Shown here in pieces: positions 34,744-48,955 of a stretch of 64,000 nucleotides of DNA. The stretch comes from Delphinus delphis. Taxonomy: Eukaryota > Chordata > Mammalia > Artiodactyla > Delphinidae. The notes below the pieces were generated by a model, which searched no databases, had not been told where the DNA came from, and saw only the letters and a program-made list of their open reading frames with translations. The stretch's first letter is position 1; each line of letters starts with the position of its first letter. The DNA lies in contig NW_027192650.1 of NCBI RefSeq assembly GCF_949987515.2, forward strand, positions 4,526,001 to 4,590,000, given 5' to 3'. A program made the translations under genes and the position numbers.

Positions 34744-36322
34744 TGCCGTACCGGAACCAGATTAAGGCCTGAAGTCATCCTGCGGTGTTGCGGCCAGCTC
34801 AAAAGAAAGCGAGTTGAAGAAAGGAGCTCAGGGGCACTGTAATTCACAAACCTGCAGAGTTATAAATGACAGCTATCGTCCAAAAATAGACTGAAGTAAG
34901 GCTGCCAAGAGGACTTGAAAGCGGGGCAGAATTGCAGGAAACCGATTTCAGGAGGTAGACTGAAATTGCATTGAAAGCATAGGAAAAGAGGCAGAACGTC
35001 CACAATGATGCACTTGGCCAAAAAGGGCGTATGCGTTTTTTCCTGAATATATTCAGGAAAAAACGCATACGCCCTTTTTGGCCAACCAAGCAAGCTTGCA
35101 AAGGAAATCTGCACTACAATGAAGTCTCACTTCCCCCCGGTCAAAAGGGCCATCTGAAAAAAGTGTAAAATCCAGAAAGGCAGGACAGGCCATGGAGAAC
35201 TGGGAGCCTTGTTATGCTGATGGGCGGGATGTAAATTGCCAACAGACACTCTGGAGAAGTGTATGGTGTTTCCTGAAACATCTAAAAAACAAAGCAACTG
35301 AACCTAGGGCACTTCCACTTATGGTCCTATAGCTTAGGGAAATTAAAATCAAAAAGACACAGCCACCCCAAAGTTTGGGACGCCTCTGTTTACAAGAACC
35401 TCGTTTACAGTACAAGTTCAACATCGCAGAAAGTGAAAAATGGATAAAGAAGTTGTGGTATTTACTTACAAAGCAATATCACTCAGCAATGAAATCTATG
35501 TCATCAGGCCCTTAGCATCACAATGAGTGGATTCAGGTATGATGATTCTAACTGAAATAAGTCACACAGAAAAAGAAACATCATAAGATATCAGTAATAC
35601 ACGGAATGTAAACTTGGCTACACAGGAACTGAATTACAGAACAGAACAGGGTCTCAAATTTAGAAAACCAACTTATGCTTGCTTAAGGGGAAAGGTGAGT
35701 TGGGGTGCTGCATAAAACCAGAGATTGAAATGAGCACAGATAAAGTTCCTTAAGTCAAATATGGAATAGACAAGAGCTACTCCTTGCTCAACGAAATGGA
35801 CTCAACACCGCATATTAAACGTCTAAGAATGTACCTGACTAGTAAGTATCTTAAAACCTATGGATTGCTATGTCTCCGAAAGAGAATCAAGCATGTGTAC
35901 AGGGGCATAAACGCAGCAGTGATAGGACTGGAGAGGTTCGGTGAGCAAATGAAGACCCTTTGAAGTCATATTGCATGGTACCCATTACACGGGTCTTAAC
36001 TCTCCAGGTTTAAGGTATTCTTCCTTCAGCTAAAACATGCATGTGGAACCCAAGTATGATCAACCATGTGAACGGGAGACGTGTTCAAATATGTCTCAGT
36101 TTTCCTCCCCTGGTACTCGGGTGCAACATTCCAGACGCTTTACTAACACTCTCCCCACTTGGAGAGTCAGCGCCTTTAACCTCCTGTTTGGCACAGTTTG
36201 CAATTTCTGCGGAAGATGAACAGGAATAGCGAGAACCAATGAGAGACTAGCTGGAGGTGTTTGGACGGGCAAATTTAACTCTCATTTCCCACCAGGAAGA
36301 GGAAATAACCAAAGGCTCAGCG
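34744..36322 (+). repeat. Satellite monomer 23 (family A)
   Basis: 1579 bp, J4 start with AGATTAAGGCC, palindrome 35014-35085 perfect. Shares GAAGTCATCCTG and GACTGAAATTGC with monomer 17, which also follows a B monomer. Confidence 0.95.
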
Positions 36323-37900
36323 TGCCGTGCCGGAACCAGATTAGGGCCTGAAGCCATCCTGCGGTGTTGCGGCCAGGTCAGAAGAAAGCAAGTTGAAGAA
36401 AGGAGCTCAGGGGCACTGTAATTCACAAACCTGCAGAGTTATAAATGACAGCTATCGTCCAAAAATAGACTGAAGTAAGGCTGCCAAGAGGACTTGAAAT
36501 CGGGGCAGAATTGCAGGAAACCGATTTCAGGAGGTAGACTGGAATTGCATTGAAAGCATAGGAAAAGAGGCAGAACGTCCACAATGATGCACTTGGCCAA
36601 AAAGGGCGTATGCGTTTTTTCCTGAATATATTCAGGAAAAAACGCATACGCCCTTTTTGGCCAACCAAGCAAGCTTGCAAAGGAAATCTGCACTACAATG
36701 AAGTCTCACTTCCCCCCGGTCAAAAGGGCCATCTGAAAAAAGTGTAAAATCCAGAAAGGCAACAGGCCATGGAGAACTGGAAGCCTTGTTATGCTGATGG
36801 GCGGGATGTAAATTGCCAACAACCACTCGGGAGAAGTGTATGGTGTTTCCTGAAACATCTAAAAAACAAAGCAACAGAACCTAGGGCACTTCCACTTATG
36901 GTCCTATAGCTTAGGGAAATTAAAATCAAAAAGACACAGCCACCCCAAAGTTTGGAACGGCTCTGTTTACAAGAACCTCGTTTACAGTACAAGTTCAACA
37001 TCGCAGAAAGTGAAAAATGGATAAAGAAGTTGTGGTATTCACTTACAAAGCAATATCACTCAGCAATGAAATCTATGTCATCAGGCCCTTAGCAGCACAA
37101 TGAGTGGATTCAGGTATGATGATTCTAACTGAAATAAGTCACACAGAAAAAGAAACATCATAAGATATCAGTAATACACGGAATGTAAACTTGGCTACAC
37201 AGGAACTGAATTACAGAACAGAACTGGGTCACAAATTTAGAAAAACAACTTATGCTTGCTTAAGGGTAAAGGTGAGTTGGGGTGCTGCATAAAACCAGAG
37301 ATTGAAATGAGCACAGATAAAGTTCCTTAAGCCAAATATGGAATAGACAAGAGCTACTCCTTGCTCAACGAAATGGACTCAACACCGCATATTAAACGCC
37401 TAAGAATGTACCTGACTTGTAAGTATCTTAAAACCTATGGATTGCTATGTCTCCGAAAGAGAATCAAGCATGTGTACAGGGGCATAAACGCAGCAGTGAT
37501 AGGATTGGAGAGGTTCGGTGAGCAAATGAAGACCCTTTGAAGTCATATTGCATGGTACCCATTACACGGGTTTCAACTACCCAGGTTTAAGGTATTCTTC
37601 CTTCAGCTAAAACATGCATGTGGAACCTAGAGTATGATCAACCATGTGATCGGGAGACGTGTTCAAATATGTCTCAGTTTTCCTCCCCTGGTACTCGGGT
37701 GCAACATTCCAGACGCTTTACTAACACTCTCCCCACTTGGAGAGTTAGTCCCTTTAACCTCCTGTTTGGCCCAGTTTGCAATTTCTGCGGAAGATGAACA
37801 GGAATAGCGAGAACCAATGAGAGGCTAGCTGGAGGTGTCTGGACGGGCAAATTTAACTCTCATTTCCCACCAGGAAGAGGAATTAACCAAAGGCTCAGCA
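36323..37900 (+). repeat. Satellite monomer 24 (family C, recombinant cluster)
   Basis: 1578 bp: a 2-bp deletion (GGCAACAGG near 36759) offset by the C-type extra base. Palindrome 36593-36664 perfect. The cluster reads TTACACGGGTTTCAACTACC, an A-type left base with a C-type remainder. GGTCAGAAGAAAGC and GAAATCGGGGC link it to monomer 33. Confidence 0.95.
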
Positions 37901-39480
37901 TGCCGGGCCGGAACCAGATTAGGGCCTGAAGCCATCCTGCGGTGTTGCGGCCAGGTCACAAGAAAGCGAGTTGAAGAAAGGAGCTCAGGGGCACTGTAAT
38001 TCACAAACCTGCAGAGTTATAAATGACAGCTATCGTCCAAAAATAGACTGAAGTAAGGCTGCCAAGAGGACTTGAAAGCGGGGCAGAATTGCAGGAAACC
38101 GATTTCAGGAGGTAGACTGGAATTGCATTGAAAGCATAGGAAAAGAGGCAGAACGTCCACAATGATGCACTTGGCCAAAAAGGGCGTATGCGTTTTTTCC
38201 TGAATATATTCAGGAAAAAACGCATACGCCCTTTTTGGCCAACCAAGCAAGCTTGCAAAGGAAATCTGCACTACAATGAAGTCTCACTTCCCCCCGGTCA
38301 AAAGGGCCATCTGAAAAAAGTGTAAAATCCAGAAAGGCAGGACAGGCCATGGAGAACTGGGAGCCTTGTTATGCTGATGGGCGGGATGTAAATTGCCAAC
38401 AGACACTCGGGAGAAGTGTATGGTGTTTCCTGAAACATCTAAAAAACAAAGCAACAGAGCCTAGGGCACTGCCACTTATGGTCTTATAGCTTAGGGAAAT
38501 TAAAATCAAAAAGACACAGCCACCCCAAAGTTTGGGACGCCTCTGTTTACAAGAACCTCGTTTACAGTACAAGTTCAACATCGCAGAAAGTGAAAAATGG
38601 ATAAAGAAGTTGTGGTATTTACTTACAAAGCAATATCACTCAGCAATGAAATCTATGTCATCAGGCCCTTAGCATCACAATGAGTGGATTCAGGTATGAT
38701 GATTCTAACTGAAATAAGTCACACAGAAAAAGAAACATCATAAGATATCAGTAATACACGGAATGTAAACTTGGCTACACAGGAACTGAATTACAGAACA
38801 GAACAGGGTCTCAAATTTAGAAAACCAACTTATGCTTGCTTAAGGGTAAAGGTGAGTTGGGGTGCTGCATAAAACCAGAGATTGAAATGAGCACAGATAA
38901 AGTTCCTTAAGTCAAATATGGAATAGACAAGAGCTACTCCTTGCTCAATGAAATGGACTCAACACCGCATATTAAACGCCTAAGAATGTACCTGACTTGT
39001 AAGTATCTTAAAACCTATGGATTGCTATGTCTCTGAAAGAGAATCAAGCATGTGTACAGGGGCATAAACGCAGCAGTGATAGGATTGGAGAGGTTCGGTG
39101 AGCAAATGAAGACCCTTTGAAGTCATATTGCATGGTACCCATTCCACGGGTTTCAACTACCCAGGTTTAAGGTATTCTTCCTTCAGCTAAAACATGCATG
39201 TGGAACCTAGAGTATGATCAACCATGTGATCGGGAGACGTGTTCAAATATGTCTCAGTTTTCCTCCCCTGGTACTCGGGTGCAACATTCCAGACGCTTTA
39301 CTAACACTCTCCCCACTTGGAGAGTCAGTCCCTTTAACCTCCTGTTTGGCCCAGTTTGCAATTTCTGCGGAAGATGAACAGGAATAGCGAGAACCAATGA
39401 GAGGCTAGCTGGAGGTGTCTGGACGGGCAAATTTAACTCTCATTTCCCACCAGGAAGAGGAATTAACCAAAGGCTCAGCA
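37901..39480 (+). repeat. Satellite monomer 25 (family C)
   Basis: 1580 bp, J2 start, palindrome 38171-38242 perfect. GTCTTATAGC near 38481, GCTCAATGAAATGG near 38943 and GTCTCTGAAAGAG near 39030; close partner of monomer 31. Confidence 0.95.
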
Positions 39481-41059
39481 TGCCGGGCCGGAACCAGATT
39501 AGGGCCTGAAGCCATCCTGCGGTGTTGCGGCCAGGTCACAAGAAAGCGAGTTGAAGAAAGGAGCTCAGGGGCACTGTAATTCACAAACCTGCAGAGTTAT
39601 AAATGACAGCTATCGTCCAAAAATAGACTGAAGTAAGGCTGCCAAGAGGACTTGAAAGCGGGGCAGAATTGCAGGAAACCGATTTCAGGAGGTAGACTGG
39701 AATTGCATTGAAAGCATAGGAAAAGAGGCAGAACGTCCACAATGATGCACTTGGCCAAAAAGGGCGTATGCGTTTTTTCCTGAATATATTCAGGAAAAAA
39801 CGCATACGCCCTTTTTGGCCAACCAAGCAAGCTTGCAAAGGAAATCTGCACTACAATGAAGTCTCACTTCCCCCCGGTCAAAAGGGCCATCTGAAAAAAG
39901 TGTAAAATCCAGAAAGGCAGGACAGGCCATGGAGAACTGGGAGCCTTGTTATGCTGATGGGCGGGATGTAAATTGCCAACAGACACTCGGGAGAAGTGTA
40001 TGGTGTTTCCTGAAACATCTAAAAAACAAAGCAACAGAGCCTAGGGCACTGCCACTTATGGTCTTATAGCTTAGGGAAATTAAAATCAAAAAGACACAGC
40101 CACCCCAAAGTTTGGGACGCCTCTGTTTACAAGAACCTCGTTTACAGTACAAGTTCAACATCGCAGAAAGTGAAAAATGGATAAAGAAGTTGTGGTATTT
40201 ACTTACAAAGCAATATCACTCAGCAATGAAATCTATGTCATCAGGCCCTTAGCATCACAATGAGTGGATTCAGGTATGATGATTCTAACTGAAATAAGTC
40301 ACACAGAAAAAGAAACATCATAAGATATCAGTAATGCACGGAATGTAAACTTGGCTACACAGGAACTGAATTACAGAACAGAACAGGGTCTCAAATTTAG
40401 AAAGCCAACTTATGCTTGCTTAAGGGTAAAGGTGAGTTGGGGTGCTGCATAAAACCAGAGATTGAAATGAGCACAGATAAAGTTCCTTAAGTCAAATATG
40501 GAATAGACAAGAGCTACTCCTTGCTCAACGAAATGGACTCAACACCGCATATTAAACGCCTAAGAATGTACCTGACTAGTAAGTATCTTAAAACCTATGG
40601 ATTGCTATGTCTCCGAAAGAGAATCAAGCATGTGTACAGGGGCATAAACGCAGCAGTGATAGGATTGGAGACGTTCGGTGGGCAAATGAAGACCGTTTGA
40701 AGTCATATTGCATGGTACCCATTACACGGGTCTTAACTCTCCAGGTTTAAGGTATTCTTCCTTCAGCTAAAACATGCATGTGGAACCCAAGTATGATCAA
40801 CCATGTGAACGGGAGACGTGTTCAAATATGTCTCAGTTTTCCTCCCCTGGTACTCGGGTGCAACATTCCAGACACTTTACTAACACTCTCCCGACTTGGA
40901 GAGTCAGTCCCTTTAAACTCCTGTTTGGCCCAGTTTGCAATTTCTGCGGAAGATGAACAGGAATAGCGAGAACCAATGAGAGACTAGCTGGAGGTGTCTG
41001 GACGGGCAAATTTAACTCTCATTTCCCACCAGGAAGAGGAATTAACCAAAGGCTCAGCG
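39481..41059 (+). repeat. Satellite monomer 26 (family A)
   Basis: 1579 bp, J2 start, palindrome 39751-39822 perfect. GTAATGCACGG near 40332 is shared with monomer 32. GACGTTCGGTGGGCAAATG with GACCGTTTG near 40669 is shared only with monomer 35. Confidence 0.95.
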
Positions 41060-42639
41060 TGCCGTGCCGGAACCAGATTAGGGCCTGAAGCCATCCTGCG
41101 GTGTTGCGGCCAGCTCAAAAGAAAGCGAGTTGAAGAAAGGAGCTCAGGGGCACTGTAATTCACAAACCTGCAGAGTTATAAATGACAGCTATCGTCCAAA
41201 AATAGACTGAAGTAAGGCTGCCAAGAGGACTTGAAAGCGGGGCAGAATTGCAGGAAACCGATTTCAGGAGGTAGACTGGAATTGCATTGAAAGCATAGGA
41301 AAAGAGGCAGAACGTCCACAATGATGCACTTGGCCAAAAAGGGCGTATGCGTTTTTTCCTGAATATATTCAGGAAAAAACGCATACGCCATTTTTGGCCA
41401 ACCAAGCAAGCTTGCAAAGGAAATCTGCACTACAATGAAGTCTCACTTCCCCCCGGTCAAAAGGGCCATCTGAAAAAAGTGTAAAATCCAGAAAGGCAGG
41501 ACAGGCCATGGAGAACTGGGAGCCTTGTTATGCTGATGGGCGGGATGTAAATTGCCAACAGACACTCGGGAGAAGTGTATGGTGTTTCCTGAAACATCTA
41601 AAAAACAAAGCAACAGAGCCTAGGGCACTGCCACTTATGGTCTTATAGCTTAGGGAAATTAAAATCAAAAAGACACAGCCACCCCAAAGTTTGGGACGCC
41701 TCTGTTTACAAGAACCTCGTTTACAGTACAAGTTCAACATCGCAGAAAGTGAAAAATGGATAAAGAAGTTGTGGTATTTACTTACAAAGCAATATCACTC
41801 AGCAATGAAATCTATGTCATCAGGCCCTTAGCATCACAATGAGTGGATTCAGGTATGATGATTCTAACTGAAATAAGTCACACAGAAAAAGAAACATCAT
41901 AAGATATCAGTAATACACGGAATGTAAACTTGGCTACACAGGAACTGAATTACAGAACAGAACAGGGTCTCAAATTTAGAAAACCAACTTATGCTTGCTT
42001 AAGGGTAAAGGTGAGTTGGGGTGCTGCATAAAACCAGAGATTGAAATGAGCACAGATAAAGTTCCTTAAGTCAAATATGGAATAGACAAGAGCTACTCCT
42101 TGCTCAATGAAATGGACTCAACACCGCATATTAAACGCCTAAGAATGTACCTGACTTGTAAGTATCTTAAAACCTATGGATTGCTATGTCTCCGAAAGAG
42201 AATCAAGCATGTGTACAGGGGCATAAACGCAGCAGTGATAGGATTGGAGAGGTTCGGTGAGCAAATGAAGACCCTTTGAAGTCATATTGCATGGTACCCA
42301 TTCCACGGGTTTCAACTACCCAGGTTTAAGGTATTCTTCCTTCAGCTAAAACATGCATGTGGAACCTAGAGTATGATCAACCATGTGATCGGGAGACGTG
42401 TTCAAATATGTCTCAGTTTTCCTCCCCTGGTACTCGGGTGCAACATTCCAGACGCTTTACTAACACTCTCCCCACTTGGAGAGTCAGTCCCTTTAACCTC
42501 CTGTTTGGCCCAGTTTGCAATTTCTGCGGAAGATGAACAGGAATAGCGAGAACCAATGAGAGGCTAGCTGGAGGTGTCTGGACGGGCAAATTTAACTCTC
42601 ATTTCCCACCAGGAAGAGGAATTAACCAAAGGCTCAGCA
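41060..42639 (+). repeat. Satellite monomer 27 (family C)
   Basis: 1580 bp, J3 start, palindrome 41330-41401 with right-arm GCCATTTTTGG. GTCTTATAGC near 41641. Confidence 0.95.
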
Positions 42640-44217
42640 TGCCGGGCCGGAACCAGATTAGGGCCTGAAGCCATCCTGCGGTGTTGCGGCCAGGTCACAA
42701 GAAAGCGAGTTGAAGAAAGGAGCTCAGGGGCACTGTAATTCACAAACCTGCAGAGTTATAAATGACAGCTATCGTCCAAAAATAGACTGAAGTAAGGCTG
42801 CCAAGAGGACTTGAAAGCGGGGCAGAATTGCAGGAAACCGATTTCAGGAGGTAGACTGGAATTGCATTGAAAGCATAGGAAAAGAGGCAGAACGTCCACA
42901 ATGATGCACTTGGCCAAAAAGGGCGTATGCGTTTTTTCCTGAATATATTCAGGAAAAAACGCATACGCCCTTTTTGGCCAACCAAGCAAGCTTGCAAAGG
43001 AAATCTGCACTACAATGAAGTCTCACTTCCCCCCGGTCAAAAGGGCCATCTGAAAAAAGTGTAAAATCCAGAAAGGCAGGACAGGCCATGGAGAACTGGG
43101 AGCCTTGTTATGCTGATGGGCGGGATGTAAATTGCCAACAACCACTCGGGAGAAGTGTATGGTGTTTCCTGAAACATCTAAAAAACAAAGCAACAGAACC
43201 TAGGGCACTTCCACTTATGGTCCTATAGCTTAGGGAAATTAAAATCAAAAAGACACAGCCACCCCAAAGTTTGGAACGGCTCTGTTTACAAGAACCTCGT
43301 TTACAGTACAAGTTCAACATCACAGAAAGTGAAAAATGGATAAAGAAGTTGTGGTATTTACTTACAAAGCAATATCACTCAGCAATGAAATCTGTGTCAT
43401 CAGGCCCTTAGCAGCACAATGAGTGGATTCAGGTATGATGATTCTAACTGAAGTAAGTCACACAGAAAAAGAAACATCATAAGATATCAGTAATACACGG
43501 AATGTAAACTTGGCTACACAGGAACTGAATTACAGAACAGAACAGGGTCTCAAATTTAGAAAACCAACTATGCTTGCTTAAGGGTAAAGGTGAGTTGGGG
43601 TGCTGCATAAAACCAGAGATTGAAATGAGCACAGATAAAGTTCCTTAAGTCAAATATGGAATAGACAAGAGCTACTCCTTGCTCAACGAAATGGACTCAA
43701 CACCGCATATTAAACGGCTAAGAATGTGCCTGACTAGTAAGTATCTTAAAACCTATGGATTGCTATGTCTCCGAAAGAGAATCAAGCATGTGTACAGGGG
43801 CATAAACGCAGCAGTGATAGGATTGGAGAGGTTCGGTGAGCAAATGAAGACCCTTTGAAGTCATATTGCATGGTACCCATTACACGGGTCTTAACTCTCC
43901 AGGTTTAAGGTATTCTTCCTTCAGCTAAAACATGCATGTGGAACCCAAGTATGATCAACCATGTGAACGGGAGACGTGTTCAAATATGTCTCAGTTTTCC
44001 TCCCCTGGTACTCGGGTGCAACATTCCAGACGCTTTACTAACACTCTCCCGACTTGGAGAGTCAGTCCCTTTAACCTCCTGTTTGGCCCAGTTTGCAATT
44101 TCTGCGGAAGATGAACAGGAATAGCGAGAACCAATGAGAGACTAGCTGGAGGTGTCTGGACGGGCAAATTTAACTCTCATTTCCCACCAGGAAGAGGAAT
44201 TAACCAAAGGCTCAGCG
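42640..44217 (+). repeat. Satellite monomer 28 (family A)
   Basis: 1578 bp from a one-base deletion near 43567 (CCAACTATGC instead of CCAACTTATGC). J2 start, palindrome 42910-42981 perfect. AAACGGCTAAGAATGTGCC near 43713. Confidence 0.95.
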
Positions 44218-45797
44218 TGCCGTGCCGGAACCAGATTAGGGCCTGAAGCCATCCTGCGGTGTTGCGGCCAGCTCAAAAGAAAGCGAGTTGAAGAAAGGAG
44301 CTCAGGGGCACTGTAATTCACAAACCTGCAGAGTTATAAATGACAGCTATCGTCCAAAAATAGACTGAAGTAAGGCTGCCAAGAGGACTTGAAAGCGGGG
44401 CAGAATTGCAGGAAACCGATTTCAGGAGGTAGACTGGAATTGCATTGAAAGCATAGGAAAAGAGGCAGAACGTCCACAATGATGCACTTGGCCAAAAAGG
44501 GCGTATGCGTTTTTTCCTGAATATATTCAGGAAAAAACGCATACGCCCTTTTTGGCCAACCAAGCAAGCTTGCAAAGGAAATCTGCACTACAATGAAGTC
44601 TCACTTCCCCCCGGTCAAAAGGGCCATCTGAAAAAAGTGTAAAATCCAGAAAGGCAGTACAGGCCATTGAGAACTGGGAGCCTTGTTATGCTGATGGGCG
44701 GGATGTAAATTGCCAACAGACACTTGGGAGAAGTGTATGGTGTTTCCTGAAACATCTAAAAAACAAAGCAACAGAGCCTAGGGCACTTCCACTTATGGTC
44801 CTATAGCTTAGGGAAATTAAAATCAAAAAGACACAGCCACCCCAAAGTTTGGAACGGCTCTGTTTACAAGAACCTCTTTTACCGTACAAGTTCAACATCG
44901 CAGAAAGTGAAAAATGGATAAAGAACTTGTGGTACTTACGTACAATGCAGTATCACTCAGCAATGAAATCTATGTCATCAGGCACGTAGCAGCATAATGA
45001 GTAGATTCAGATACGATGATTCTAACTGAAATAAGTCACACAGAAAAAGAAACATCATAAGATATCACTAATACACGGAATGTAAACTTGGCTACACAGG
45101 AACTGAATTCCAAAACAGAACAGGTTCTCAAATTTAGAAAACCAACTTATGCTTGCTTAAGGGGAAAGGTGAGTTGGGTGGCTGCATAAAACCAGAGATT
45201 GAAATGAGCACAGATAAAGTTCCTTAAGCCAAATATGGAATAGACAAGAGCCACTCCTTGCTCAACGAAATGGACTCAACACCGCATATTAAACGCCTAA
45301 GAATGTACCTGACTAGTAAGTATCTTAAAACCTATGGATTGCTATGTCTCCGAAAGAGAATCAAGCATGTGTACAGGGGCATAAACGCAGCAGTGATAGG
45401 ATTGGAGAAGTTCGGTGAGCAAATGAAGACCCTTTGAAGTCATATTGCATGGTACCCATTCCACGGGTTTCAATTACCCAGGTTTTAGGTATTCTTCCTT
45501 CAGCTAAAACATGCATGTGGAACCCAGAGTATGATCAACCATGTGAACGGGAGACGTGTTCAAATATGTCTCAGTTTCCCTCCCTTGGTACTCGGGTGCA
45601 ACATTCCAGATGCTTTACTAACACTCTCCCCACTTGGAGAGTCAGCGCCTTTAACCTCCTGTTTGGCACAGCTTGCAATTTCTGCGGAAGATGAACAGGA
45701 ATAGCGAGAACCAATGAGAGGCTAGCTGGAGGTGTCTGGACGGGCAAATTTAACTCTCATTTCCCACCAGGAAGAGGAAATAACCAAAGGCTCAGCG
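44218..45797 (+). repeat. Satellite monomer 29 (family B)
   Basis: 1580 bp, J3 start, palindrome 44488-44559 perfect. B tract from 44926. GTGAACGGGAG near 45543 is the A-type state; the other B monomers have GTGATCGGGAG. Confidence 0.95.
44926..45535 (+). mobile_element. B-type L1 tract and family-B marker cluster, copy 3
   Basis: Same tract as at 24396-25003, seven monomers downstream of copy 2 (11054 bp). GAGTTGGGTGGCTGC differs from the GAGTTGGGTTGCTGC of most B copies. Confidence 0.85.
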
Positions 45798-47375
45798 TGC
45801 CGTACCGGAACCAGATTAGGGCCTGAAGCCATCCTGCGGTGTTGCGGCCAGGTCACAAGAAAGCGAGTTGAAGAAAGGAGCTCAGGGGCACTGTAATTCA
45901 CAAACCTGCAGAGTTATAAATGACAGCTATCGTCCAAAAATAGACTGAAGTAAGGCTGCCAAGAGGACTTGAAAGCGGGGCAGAATTGCAGGAAACCGAT
46001 TTCAGGAGGTAGACTGGAATTGCATTGAAAGCATAGGAAAAGAGGCAGAACGTCCACAATGATGCACTTGGCCAAAAAGGGCGTATGCGTTTTTTCCTGA
46101 ATATATTCAGGAAAAAACGCATACGCCCTTTTTGGCCAACCAAGCAAGCTTGCAAAGGAAATCTGCACTACAATGAAGTCTCACTTCCCCCCGGTCAAAA
46201 GGGCCATCTGAAAAAAGTGTAAAATCCAGAAAGGCAACAGGCCATGGAGAACTGGAAGCCTTGTTATGCTGATGGGCGGGATGTAAATTGCCAACAACCA
46301 CTCGGGAGAAGTGTATGGTGTTTCCTGAAACATCTAAAAAACAAAGCAACAGAACCTAGGGCACTTCCACTTATGGTCCTATAGCTTAGGGAAATTAAAA
46401 TCAAAAAGACACAGCCACCCCAAAGTTTGGAACGGCTCTGTTTACAAGAACCTCGTTTACAGTACAAGTTCAACATCGCAGAAAGTGAAAAATGGATAAA
46501 GAAGTTGTGGTATTCACTTACAAAGCAATATCACTCAGCAATGAAATCTATGTCATCAGGCCCTTAGCAGCACAATGAGTGGATTCAGGTATGATGATTC
46601 TAACTGAAATAAGTCACACAGAAAAAGAAACATCATAAGATATCAGTAATACACGGAATGTAAACTTGGCTACACAGGAACTGAATTACAGAACAGAACT
46701 GGGTCACAAATTTAGAAAAACAACTTATGCTTGCTTAAGGGTAAAGGTGAGTTGGGGTGCTGCATAAAACCAGAGATTGAAATGAGCACAGATAAAGTTC
46801 CTTAAGCCAAATATGGAATAGACAAGAGCTACTCCTTGCTCAACGAAATGGACTCAACACCGCATATTAAACGCCTAAGAATGTACCTGACTTGTAAGTA
46901 TCTTAAAACCTATGGATTGCTATGTCTCCGAAAGAGAATCAAGCATGTGTACAGGGGCATAAACGCAGCAGTGATAGGATTGGAGAGGTTCGGTGAGCAA
47001 ATGAAGACCCTTTGAAGTCATATTGCATGGTACCCATTCCACGGGTTTCAACTACCCAGGTTTAAGGTATTCTTCCTTCAGCTAAAACATGCATGTGGAA
47101 CCTAGAGTATGATCAACCATGTGATCGGGAGACGTGTTCAAATATGTCTCAGTTTTCCTCCCCTGGTACTCGGGTGCAACATTCCAGACGCTTTACTAAC
47201 ACTCTCCCCACTTGGAGAGTCAGTCCCTTTAACCTCCTGTTTGGCCCAGTTTGCAATTTCTGCGGAAGATGAACAGGAATAGCGAGAACCAATGAGAGGC
47301 TAGCTGGAGGTGTCTGGACGGGCAAATTTAACTCTCATTTCCCACCAGGAAGAGGAATTAACCAAAGGCTCAGCA
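45798..47375 (+). repeat. Satellite monomer 30 (family C)
   Basis: 1578 bp with the 2-bp GGCAACAGG deletion. J4 start as after other B monomers, palindrome 46068-46139 perfect. Partner of monomer 24. Confidence 0.95.
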
Positions 47376-48955
47376 TGCCGGGCCGGAACCAGATTAGGGC
47401 CTGAAGCCATCCTGCGGTGTTGCGGCCAGGTCACAAGAAAGCGAGTTGAAGAAAGGAGCTCAGGGGCACTGTAATTCACAAACCTGCAGAGTTATAAATG
47501 ACAGCTATCGTCCAAAAATAGACTGAAGTAAGGCTGCCAAGAGGACTTGAAAGCGGGGCAGAATTGCAGGAAACCGATTTCAGGAGGTAGACTGGAATTG
47601 CATTGAAAGCATAGGAAAAGAGGCAGAACGTCCACAATGATGCACTTGGCCAAAAAGGGCGTATGCGTTTTTTCCTGAATATATTCAGGAAAAAACGCAT
47701 ACGCCCTTTTTGGCCAACCAAGCAAGCTTGCAAAGGAAATCTGCACTACAATGAAGTCTCACTTCCCCCCGGTCAAAAGGGCCATCTGAAAAAAGTGTAA
47801 AATCCAGAAAGGCAGGACAGGCCATGGAGAACTGGGAGCCTTGTTATGCTGATGGGCGGGATGTAAATTGCCAACAGACACTCGGGAGAAGTGTATGGTG
47901 TTTCCTGAAACATCTAAAAAACAAAGCAACAGAGCCTAGGGCACTGCCACTTATGGTCTTATAGCTTAGGGAAATTAAAATCAAAAAGACACAGCCACCC
48001 CAAAGTTTGGGACGCCTCTGTTTACAAGAACCTCGTTTACAGTACAAGTTCAACATCGCAGAAAGTGAAAAATGGATAAAGAAGTTGTGGTATTTACTTA
48101 CAAAGCAATATCACTCAGCAATGAAATCTATGTCATCAGGCCCTTAGCATCACAATGAGTGGATTCAGGTATGATGATTCTAACTGAAATAAGTCACACA
48201 GAAAAAGAAACATCATAAGATATCAGTAATACACGGAATGTAAACTTGGCTACACAGGAACTGAATTACAGAACAGAACAGGGTCTCAAATTTAGAAAAC
48301 CAACTTATGCTTGCTTAAGGGTAAAGGTGAGTTGGGGTGCTGCATAAAACCAGAGATTGAAATGAGCACAGATAAAGTTCCTTAAGTCAAATATGGAATA
48401 GACAAGAGCTACTCCTTGCTCAATGAAATGGACTCAACACCGCATATTAAACGCCTAAGAATGTACCTGACTTGTAAGTATCTTAAAACCTATGGATTGC
48501 TATGTCTCTGAAAGAGAATCAAGCATGTGTACAGGGGCATAAACGCAGCAGTGATAGGATTGGAGAGGTTCGGTGAGCAAATGAAGACCCTTTGAAGTCA
48601 TATTGCATGGTACCCATTCCACGGGTTTCAACTACCCAGGTTTAAGGTATTCTTCCTTCAGCTAAAACATGCATGTGGAACCTAGAGTATGATCAACCAT
48701 GTGATCGGGAGACGTGTTCAAATATGTCTCAGTTTTCCTCCCCTGGTACTCGGGTGCAACATTCCAGACGCTTTACTAACACTCTCCCCACTTGGAGAGT
48801 CAGTCCCTTTAACCTCCTGTTTGGCCCAGTTTGCAATTTCTGCGGAAGATGAACAGGAATAGCGAGAACCAATGAGAGGCTAGCTGGAGGTGTCTGGACG
48901 GGCAAATTTAACTCTCATTTCCCACCAGGAAGAGGAATTAACCAAAGGCTCAGCA
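47376..48955 (+). repeat. Satellite monomer 31 (family C)
   Basis: 1580 bp, J2 start, palindrome 47646-47717 perfect. Nearly identical to monomer 25, including GTCTTATAGC, GCTCAATGAAATGG and GTCTCTGAAAGAG. Confidence 0.95.

Larger units (their letters stand above)
36323..45797 (+). repeat. Six-monomer higher-order unit C-C-A-C-A-B, first copy
   Basis: Monomers 24-29 (9475 bp) show the family order C, C, A, C, A, B, repeated in monomers 30-35. Shared rare states at matching places include the 2-bp deletion GAAAGGCAACAGGCC (36758 and 46232), GTCTTATAGC in units two and three, GTAATGCACGG (40332 and 49806), AATGTGCCTGAC (43725 and 53198) and a terminal B tract (44926 and 54409). Confidence 0.8.
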